Made by a program: the position numbers and the translations under genes | The notes under the pieces: generated by a model | Seen by the model: only the letters and a program-made list of their open reading frames with translations | Told to the model about the DNA's origin: nothing | Database searches by the model: none | Shown: positions 56,138-64,000 of the stretch, in pieces | How positions within the stretch are numbered: position 1 is the stretch's first letter | Layout: each line of letters begins with the position of its first letter | From: Talinum fruticosum | Taxonomy: Eukaryota > Streptophyta > Magnoliopsida > Caryophyllales > Talinaceae | Length of the DNA stretch: 64,000 nucleotides | NCBI GenBank assembly: GCA_021018815.1 | Contig: JAITYX010000003.1 | Coordinates: forward strand, 13,907,501-13,971,500 | Reading direction: 5' to 3'

Positions 56138-57576
56138 TGAATGTTTTTTTTTTTAGAGTCTAAGTCACCCTAGAGGGGGATGAATAGGGTGAGAAGGAAT
56201 TTTTGCTGAATAAGAAATTTTTTTGCAATGAATGAGCTAAGAAAATCAGCTTTGACTTTAGAATGAACTTAGAAAGATAGAACACAAAAATATGTGAAAA
56301 CCCTTAGGGGCGAGAAAATCACAAACACTCGTCAATCCGGACGCTAAGTCAAATCCATTATTTTGAATCCACAAAATACAAGGATGGACCCTTACAAAAT
56401 TGTTCCCTTAGACGATTCAATACTGATTTTTCTAGACACGTAAATTCCCTTATCCTGTTCTAGTGCTTTCTAACCGAGACAACATTTATACTTAGGGACA
56501 ACTAAGCTAAGTTAACCCTTACAGCTCAGTCAAGGGATGTTAGAAAGAATTGATGTAAGTAAGAGTGATTACAAGAGTTCTTCTTTTCAACTCGTAAAGT
56601 AAGAAAACTTAAGTACAGAGTTGAAAGCTAAAAGATTGAGAGAGTTAGATTTGAATGAATGTTCAACAGTTCATCAATCTTCAAGTCTTGTAGGATGGCT
56701 TTTATTGATATTCAACAAGGCGGAGCAGCCGTTGTGATTGAATCTGGACTAGTAAAGTTCACTAGCGATTGTAACGGATAGTCTAAGTCACTTAGAAAAG
56801 GACTCGTTGCAGATATGAACATTATGTTTTGGTCCTTGGCTCAAAAAGTGGTCCAACCCACTAGTTGTGGCTGAAATCTAGGGTGGAAATAGCCATTAGA
56901 CTTAAAGTTGATATTTACCGGATTGAGAAACAAACAACCCCGATACGGTGTCCGAGCCTGTCTTGAAACAATGACTTTTCTATCTCGTTGGTGTTTAACA
57001 ATTAGAAGTCCTTTGCTTTTGTTTTTCAAAATGAGATTAAAATACTTTAATTAACCTACAAAAGCAAACCAAAACGGTATTCAAAGTACAAAAATACTTT
57101 GGTCCAAGATTAGGCAAAGATAAGAAATTAATTCAAATAATAAAACACTTAATTATCATTCACTTGAAAAAATAGAATTTTCTGTGTCTAATATTCAATA
57201 GGTTTTAATTCCATTTTTTTTCTATCTTTTAGATGATTGAAGGATTTAATATTATATAGACACATTTCATCAAATTTGTTAGATAAATAATTTTAGTTAA
57301 TGATTCGGACTTATAAGATGAATTAACGCAATAATTCTTTTCCGAGTAATTACAATAAGTCGAACTCGAATAAGTTATGCATGTGAAATTATTTACTTAC
57401 GACAACAGTTTGAGTTACATCCGAGTGGATCGAAACCCGGAGTTATGTGTTTTATTCAGGAAATGCTTTACGAGTTGGTCGGACAATATTGAAAATTTAA
57501 AAATGAGCTTCTTAAAAAGTGAGAATAACTTGAATTCAAAGCTGTAGAGAGATAGAAAGTTATACATGAGTCTTCA
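56138..57576 (-). repeat. 5' LTR of element D (1439 bp)
   Basis: On the minus strand it starts TGAAGACTC and ends next to the PBS (complement of GGCTCGATACCAA, 56123-56135). It aligns throughout with the element A LTR, apart from a T-run near 56145-56154 that disturbs the usual end. Confidence 0.85.
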
Positions 57577-58487
57577 GAGAAGATTCAAAAGAAAATTTTG
57601 GATGTAGCTCACATGACTATATATTTTGTCCATCCTGAAAGAACAAACATATATGTAGAATTGAAGTAAGATTTACGGTAGCCGAATATGAAATGAGGAG
57701 GTGCAAGATATATGTAGATTTCTAAAGGTCATTAGACATTAGAAGATATGACTATAGGCTTCTACTCTCAATTTCCAAACAAAATGGCAAGATTACATTA
57801 CTTGGGTTGAATCCTCGCGCAATAGCAGTTAACAAGACAAAATTAAAATGACCCCATTTGAAGTTCTTTGTGGAAGGAGATGTAGAACCCCCTTTATATT
57901 GGAGCAATTTGGATGAGAGACTTACGATACAACCAAAATGGGTCCATTACACTACTAAAATAGTTAGAGTGATGGAATAGCATATCAAACAATTTCATAG
58001 TAGACAAAAAAGTTATGCAAATTAACAGAGGAAAGTCTTTCTAAAAGTGTCTCCAACCAAAACAATCAAAAGATATGACATCAGCGGTAAATTAAACCCC
58101 AAATATATTGGACAATTTAAAATAATTTGAAAATTTAACCTTGCGACCTATAAATTATCATTGCCAGTTTTACATATTCATAAAGTTTTTGTATATCTCA
58201 GATTTGAAATTATATATGCCGAATCCAAGTCACATTATCGGATCTGAACCAGTCCAAATAACCTATAATTTATTACCTGAGGAATATCTAGTCTAGACAT
58301 TGGAAAGATAAATCAAATAACTTCATACAAAGATCATTACTCTGATTAAAATTTCAAGATCAAATCATATTTCGACTGAAGCCAACTATCCATCCAAAGA
58401 AAAAATGAGAAATTCGTACCCACATTTATTTTAAGGTTATATTTATCCTGTTTTACCTACAAGTTTCGGGACGAAACTTATGTTAAG
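57577..58487 (+). pseudogene. Ty3-gypsy (Tekay/Del-like) integrase C-terminus remnant
   Basis: The plus strand carries remnants of the integrase end and chromodomain-proximal region of a chromovirus: FEVLCGRRCRTPL-like sequence near 57860-57895, QKSYAN near 58008, VFLKVSPTKTI near 58034-58066, GKLNPKYIGQF near 58088-58120 and the terminal FRDETYV near 58466-58486. These follow the standard order of the Tekay/Del pol end, just before the PPT. Nearly every block is separated by stops or slips. Element D is inserted upstream and has removed or displaced the rest of pol. Confidence 0.75.
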
Positions 58488-58496
58488 GGGAAGTAT
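58482..58496 (+). promoter_or_regulatory. Polypurine tract of the gypsy element
   Basis: AAGGGGAAG lies just before the LTR start, following the pol end as in Tekay/Del elements. Confidence 0.65.
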
Positions 58497-58581
58497 TGTA
58501 ACAATCCAACCTTAAGAAAACATATTAATGTTAATACACTAAATTATTATGAGCGTGTGCATTTCAATTCCAAATTTCATG

Positions 58582-58582
<1 letters not shown>

Positions 58583-58633
<51 letters not shown>
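58583..58633. repeat. (TA)n microsatellite
   Basis: An uninterrupted run of about 25 TA dinucleotides lies inside the gypsy LTR. Confidence 0.95.
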
Positions 58634-58635
<2 letters not shown>

Positions 58636-58813
58636 ATCTTGTTTAAAAATGGAGGACCTTGATAATAACGACTATGATGCATGGCTATATTTCGTTAGTT
58701 TTTAAGCATGACTCGTAAATTATTAATTATACCTTACTATTCCTATAAATATTTTGTTAGAATTAACAAATTAAGTATAAGTAAAAATAAATAAAGAAAT
58801 TTTAATAATTAAT

Positions 58814-59080
58814 TTAACTCATATAACTACCTAACCCAAAATCACAGGTCTTACAAGTAACCGTTTCTAAGTATTGTCTTTGACGAGGAATAGACTGAAC
58901 CGGTGTGGTGTGTACCGAAACTTGTTGCACCGGTGTAGACCGCGAAGTAGAACGAAAAGAAGATGTGCCAGACTCTTTGGTGAGGCATTCTAATCTTTTA
59001 GAGCTCGGATTCCGACAATATTCAATTGTCATAGACTTCCCTATTCTGCAGCCCAAAGGATGAGGTTTGGGAACATGTCA
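58814..59080 (-). pseudogene. Reversed gypsy gag-like fragment
   Basis: The minus strand is open for 80 codons and reads GCRIGKSMTIEYCRNPSSKR before a Ser/Thr/Pro-rich stretch with STPVQQVSVHTTPVQSIPRQ. The first part resembles a decayed CCHC zinc knuckle of Tekay-type gag (usual pattern C-Y-x-C-G-x2-G-H-x4-C). It lies in reverse orientation inside the gypsy LTR, so it is likely a rearranged or inserted piece. This assignment is weak. Confidence 0.35.
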
Positions 59081-60063
59081 AAAAAGACCACTTTTGGCTA
59101 TGCATGCAAAGGAAATCTGTGTTAAAATTGGATGTTTTGAGTTTGATGATTATGTTTGGGCAATTAAAAAAAGTGTAGGGTAAAGAAAAGATCATGCATG
59201 TTATGATTAATAAAGGGGTTAGTTTTATTGAAGTTATTTACTTACACTGCATGTTTAAATTTAGGGAGAATAAGCCTAAATGTGAAGTGAAACTTTGGGT
59301 ATTTTGATAAGGATGTAAATTTTGATTAAATTGTGTTAGTAGGTTTGAGTTAAAAGAAATAAAAAAATTTTAATTATAAAAGAAATAGAGAAATCCATGC
59401 ATGTGTAATCTAATGAAAGTTAGGGGTAAATTTAGATGATATTGATATTAATACATGTTTGATTCGATGAAAACTAAGACATATTTTGAGAATTAATAGA
59501 TGCATGTAAAATTAGGTGTTAAAATTTGAAAAATAATGATAAATGATTAATACCTTAAAGAATGATTTTGTTATATATGAAAAGGGAGCATTGAGTAAAA
59601 AAAATTCACGTTTAATCAAAGAGGACTTAGATAGTTATTGTTATAAATTAATTAATTGTTAGTAGTGACCACTCTTAGGAAAAATTAAAATTTTATATCG
59701 TTGCTAATAACAAAGGTAAATGGATTTTTATAACTACGTACATATATTAATTTAATTTATGATAACAATTCCCATTATCTGTCTTACAATTGATATAACA
59801 TTGATGTATTAAAATAAATAAATAAAAGCAAAAATTTGATTTCCTTATTTGAGATTTTCATTTTCATGCAAAATTATATTTAAGGTTATTGATTATCGCT
59901 CGTTTAGGTCCCGCTCGAAGTCAAATCAAAGGAACTCAAGTTAAGTTCACGAGACACATTCATTGATCATGCCCTTCAGATTTCATTGATAAACCAAAGC
60001 CGAATATGACTGATTTTTAATAACAACAAAGAATAATTTGCAAGTATTATTTGCCATTATTAA
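59081..60063. other. AT-rich interior of the gypsy LTR, no gene seen
   Basis: Long AT-rich stretch without open frames. It is interpreted as LTR sequence between the reversed gag-like fragment and the inserted solo LTR. Confidence 0.5.
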
Positions 60064-60068
60064 TGTGG

Positions 60069-62279
60069 TGTTATGCTTGTCGTACAGTAACAAATTAAAC
60101 CACTACTTAAACTTATAATAAACAATATAGCAAGGGCAAGTAGGGATCGAATCCACGAGGAAAGATATAATAACATACAAGTTTTAATCTAATTAAATTT
60201 ACTACTCTTAAAAACAAAACAGAAAATATAAATTAAAATCAATAACTAAAATTCATAGAAAATTATCTAATAACTAAATAAATAATTTATACAGAATAAT
60301 AAAACTACAATAACCCAGAAATATTTTTGTATATTTTTTAGAATAATTAAAATAGAAAACTAAAGCAGAAAATAAACAAATTCTAAAACAGAAAATTAAA
60401 TAAGTAAAATTCTGCACTAAAATAATTACGAAAATAAATACTAAAATTATCCAAAATAATAATACTAATTTTCTAAACCTAACCAGACCCTAAAAATATA
60501 AAAATAAAATTTAAAAACCTAATTTACGAATTTATTTTATTAAAAACCTGCAGTAATTGAATTCAAGAATTAAATCTGAAAAAATATCAAATTAATTCCA
60601 AAAATTCTAAAATTTAATCACAGCAAACTAGGACTCTATCTAAACCCTAAAAGAAAATAAAACACGAAAAATAACAAAAGAAACTATTTTTAAACTAATT
60701 TCTAACAAACTGACTCCAAAAATAATAAAAACTGACAGAAAATTAATTCTGAAAATTAAAATATATAATGACTCAGAATTAAATTAAAATAACATTACTA
60801 AAATTAACCTAAAATACTAATCTTTAGGGGGTAACGAAATTAATAATAAAAGACTATATATTTATAAATAAAAATTGACAAACTAAAGAAAATAACTAAA
60901 AAGCAAACAAATAATTATCAAAGATAGCAAATTTATAAAAACACTTAGTATAATCTATATCCACCATGCAAATTATTATTTATCATTAACACACAAATTG
61001 ATCTACCCATGAGCTAAACTGTAGAAGACAACCACTAGCGGATCTTCCCGTTTTTCCTTAGTTATTAGTTTACTTAGGTCTAGCCCTAATATAAACCCTA
61101 CTAATATTGATAACCCTAGCACTAGCACTAGAATTTAATCAAATTAGAGCATTAAGTATTAGAAAAACATCATCTAGCACCTAATAACCAATCTACTAGC
61201 AAATTGATTTAAGAAGGATCTATGATAATTTCCTAATTAAAAGAGATGGGTATGAGCCATCCATGATTAACTAGGGTGATACTTATGTCTAAAAGATCAA
61301 GCAATTACGTACTTAAACCCTCTAAACTATCACATGAATTTATATAAAACTAAATAGCGTGCACTCTAATTAATTAGACATAAATTCATAAACATTAAAC
61401 ACAAATTATCATAGAATCATGGATCAAATCAATAAGACAATAAAAATCAAAACTTTGTTTCAAAATAAGTAATTTAACATGGCTTCAATGAGATTATACT
61501 AAGTATAAGAAAAACTACTCACACATCATGTAATTTAAAACATGTAAACTAAATAAAACTAGCATCTTTAATATTAATCTAACAATAAAAACTCAATCTT
61601 TTCTAATAAAAATTACAAAACTAAATTATACTACCGATATTAGTTTCTTTGACCCGGGAAGATGAAGAAGATGATGATGGATGGTGGCTGGCTGGGCAGC
61701 GGACAGCAGCAGCAGCAAGCGGACAGCAGCAGCAGCAAGCGGACAGCAGCAGCAGCAAGCGGGCAGCAGCGGCAGCAAGGGTTCGGCGGCGAGTGCAGCG
61801 GCTGGCTGGTGGTCGGGCAGCGGCAGCAAGCAGTGGTGGCTGGCGTGGACAGCAAAGGCAAGAGGTGGTGATTGTGTGTGGGTCTAGGTCAGCCAAGATG
61901 GGGCAGCAGTAAGGGCTGCGTGTAGCTCCTCCCGGGCTCTCCTTTTATGATGATAATAAGTAGTATATATAGGGTGAAAGAGTTAGGGTTTATTTCTCTT
62001 TCTTCTCTTCTAAGTTTCCTTTTCTATTCCAATTAGGATTTCCTAAAATATAATATCCTAAAATAAATATTTTATTACATATTATATTTATGGACCGACT
62101 TCATATATTTTCTTGGATGCTTGTCGGTAGCTAAAAATCCACTTTTAACGACATTTCTTCTCTTCCCGCTTTATTCGATAATTACCTATAAATAGACAAA
62201 ATAGAATAAATTAGATAAAATAAACTATATAATATAAACTAAATAACTACTAAAAATACGTATAAACTACGACTTAACA
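60069..62279 (-). repeat. Solo LTR, copy 2 (2211 bp)
   Basis: On the minus strand it begins TGTTAAGTCG and ends CATAACA, flanked by the direct duplication TGTGG (60064-60068 and 62280-62284). It is the same family as copy 1 at 34026-36177 in the opposite orientation and aligns along its whole length. A TATA box lies near 61961-61972 (minus strand). It contains a 20-bp minisatellite absent from copy 1. Low-complexity Gln/Ala/Leu-rich frames at 61620-61910 result from that repeat. Confidence 0.88.
61701..61780. repeat. 20-bp minisatellite in solo LTR copy 2
   Basis: The unit GGACAGCAGCAGCAGCAAGC occurs three times without change (61701-61760), then once with substitutions (61761-61780). Copy 1 of the solo LTR has only a related unrepeated CAG/CTG-rich segment at about 34440-34560. 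Confidence 0.92.
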
Positions 62280-62943
62280 TGTGGACCCGTCTCATATCAT
62301 TTACCATCAATTGGTAACCATATAAATATTCATATTGGTTACACTCTGTAACTATGCCACAATCAATTGGATTTCCCCATCGGTTTGGGTGTGTACACAT
62401 TTAGGGAAAACCCAATGAACGTAAGGGTAACCACTTAGATAATTAATCAGCAATTGTTTTAAATTATTCTCTCCCTCTTATTTACAAATGAATTGAAATG
62501 CATGCACTCAACTCAATAATTTAATAACTTTTATTTTATAGCATAATAGTGAACGTCTCGAGCTTCGGCTCACATTTCGAAATATTTTTCTTGTTTTGTT
62601 TCAGGAAACGTTATTCAAGGTGGCAAGCAATAGAAGAGTTCATAAGTTTTGTTTCAATACTTAGAGGCTCACGAGTGGCAATCATATTGGGGTATTAAGG
62701 GTCAAGTGTCGTTGACTTAAATTATCGGATGTTCAAATGTACTTTTTGTTTATTATAGTATTAGTTATAATTGCTAAACAAATGTAATCAAGGTTAAGCA
62801 TACATATAAACTTGTTAGAAACCTTACCCTTTCCTCTCGGTTAGGGCAGCGGTGATGTGTCCGACCTCTTTTTATTGCGATAATCATCAGCTAACGGTTG
62901 TTTAGACTAAATAAGGGATTACGAGTTGGGGGCGTTACGGTTG

Positions 62944-62956
62944 TGGTATTAGAGCC
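62944..62956 (+). promoter_or_regulatory. Primer-binding site after the gypsy LTR
   Basis: TGGTATTAGAGCC starts four bases after the LTR end and matches the initiator-methionine tRNA complement (TGGTATCAGAGC) with one change. Its presence means that a second gypsy internal region begins here. Confidence 0.8.
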
Positions 62957-64000
62957 TAGGTTTAACAAATCCCTAGGAGCTATATAGGAGTCGTACGAGT
63001 CAAGTTCAGTTTAGAGAATATAGATATTTATGTATTAGGTATTTGGTGTATAATTAGGTTTTATGACATTATCAAATAACAAAAAAATCGTATTATGCAT
63101 TTGCTTTATAACTAAACTATAAGTTAACTGTTGACTTTGTTTTGGATGGCTTATCTCGGTACACCTATCAACCCATATACCATGACCATGATGACAGGGA
63201 CTTTGATGGCCGATCACATAACCCACCTCCAAGCACATACAGGATCCTTATTCTATTTTTCACGACTCATTGGTTAGGACTCATTGCGTACTCGGACCTA
63301 AACCACCCGTGGATCCATGGGTGCACTTTAGGAAACGCTACCATGGTTCTATTATCATGGGAACCTCGGAGCATATTGAGAGAGATTTCGAGGCCCTAGG
63401 GCTTGGGCCGTTATCACGTATGAGTTAACCACGCGTGAATGGTTGGAGCATATGGGGGCTCCGTCCCAATTTATATCGTTTCTCTTCCTCAAGCTATTCA
63501 CACCACTTCCACATATGGTGCCACCGCAAGCTCCACTACCCTACCACTTGCCGGAGCCACAACTAGAGCCCGAGATGGTTGACTCCGAGAAGGCTACTGA
63601 GTCACCACCCTCGACTCCCACTTCCTCGGATGACTTTGACAGGTGTTCATATTCCGGTGGACGTCCCCGAGTCTCCCGAGGTAATGGTTATAGAGACAGA
63701 TGAGAAAGAGGATAAGTAGAACGAGGACCATGACAAGCATGATATAGAGGTAGTAGATATCGGTTCGGAGTCCGAGGGGCGGGATGACTCTAGCGACTCG
63801 GACTATGACCCATCAAGAGGTTATTAGATTATGTTGATCATCATTCTTTTGTTGTAGGTCCGGGATGACCTAGATTACCTGAATAGTGGCTAGACCTTTG
63901 GGATATATAATGTTTAATGTAGAAATACTAAAATTGTTACATGTGTAAGTAACCTAGCCAAACTCGCTAATGATGATCGCCTATAATATTTTTAGATTTG
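62957..64000 (+). pseudogene. Gypsy leader region with Pro/acid-rich ORF remnants, runs off the window
   Basis: From about 63150 a plus-strand frame reads AYLGTPINPYTMTMMTGTLM and continues through ADHITHLQAH. A later frame (63443-63703) contains MEHMGAPSQFI and the proline-rich PHMVPPQAPLPYHLPEPQLE, and an overlapping frame gives an acidic tail (DIGSESEGRDDSSDSDYDPS near 63757-63816). Tekay-type elements have a gag ORF after the leader; I do not recognise gag here, so this is either a separate leader ORF or a divergent gag start. At least two frame changes. The region after 63830 shows nothing I can name. Confidence 0.45.

Larger units (their letters stand above)
51162..57576 (-). mobile_element. 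Copia element D (SIRE/Maximus-like), truncated and deleted
   Basis: Minus-strand relative of element A. From the right: 5' LTR (56138-57576), PBS, gag starting at 56079, protease, integrase, reverse transcriptase, post-pol spacer with TATA box, and the first codons of the third ORF (MPKRGSATKG, from 51195). It ends abruptly at 51162 against an LTR-like arm, so most of the third ORF and the 3' LTR are missing. RNase H and the gag zinc knuckle are also absent. It adjoins a gypsy integrase remnant at 57577, its insertion target. Confidence 0.88.
58497..62939 (+). repeat. Gypsy LTR, interrupted by a solo LTR
   Basis: It begins TGTAACAATCC after the PPT and ends GGCGTTACG before a PBS, giving inverted TGTAAC/GTTACG-type ends. 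Excluding the solo LTR (60069-62279) and its duplication, it is about 2.2 kb. It contains a TA-dinucleotide run, and a reversed gag-like fragment that may be foreign. It is the 3' LTR of the element on the left and, judged by the PBS on its right, also the 5' LTR of another copy. Confidence 0.7.

Noticed and set aside
61620..61912. Poly-glutamine, poly-alanine and leucine/cysteine-rich frames
   Set aside because: They are translations of the 20-bp minisatellite in solo LTR copy 2 and have no counterpart of the same reading in copy 1.

Overview
The window looks like repeat-rich nuclear DNA from a flowering plant, probably a eudicot. Almost all of it is transposable elements inserted into one another: Ty1-copia elements of the SIRE/Maximus type, L1-type LINEs, Ty3-gypsy remnants, a CACTA transposon, solo LTRs and MITEs. 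I found no convincing single-copy host gene, no tRNA or rRNA gene and no CRISPR array. All protein assignments come from reading motifs by eye; no database search was possible.

Layout. (1) Positions 1-16973 hold copia element A on the minus strand. Its 5' LTR is at 15537-16973 and its 3' end lies left of the window. It is split inside gag by copia element B (plus strand, 4562-15331), which has two LTRs of 1530 bp, a PBS, a PPT and the 5-bp target duplication TCCAT. (2) From 16974 to about 38695 runs one old plus-strand L1-type LINE, cut into five pieces. Its passengers are copia element C (17809-33077, duplication CTTAG), a hAT-like MITE (33270-33843), a 2.15-kb solo LTR (34026-36177, duplication CCCAC) and a second hAT-like element (37354-38517). 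Element C itself carries a 4.4-kb CACTA transposon (18539-22931, duplication GAA) in its 5' LTR. (3) A second LINE occupies 39393-42590 and holds a Tourist-like MITE (41852-42318, duplication TTA). (4) Positions 42600-47870 contain MITE-like and purine-rich repeats, a truncated SIRE LTR, and a decayed minus-strand gene with a plant mobile domain. (5) Positions 47874-51161 hold two head-to-head copies of a TATA-bearing LTR-like repeat separated by about 0.8 kb. (6) Copia element D (minus strand, 51162-57576) lacks most of its third ORF, its RNase H and its gag zinc knuckle. (7) D lies beside a Ty3-gypsy integrase tail, followed by its PPT, an LTR (58497-62939, containing a second solo LTR at 60069-62279), a primer-binding site and the leader of another internal region, as expected if two gypsy elements sat in tandem.

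In each full-length copia element the gag, protease, integrase, reverse transcriptase and RNase H regions are followed by a third, env-position ORF that has its own upstream TATA box. All reading frames are interrupted. In B many differences fall at CTCGG-type motifs that also distinguish its two otherwise near-identical LTRs, so part of the apparent decay may come from sequencing or assembly.
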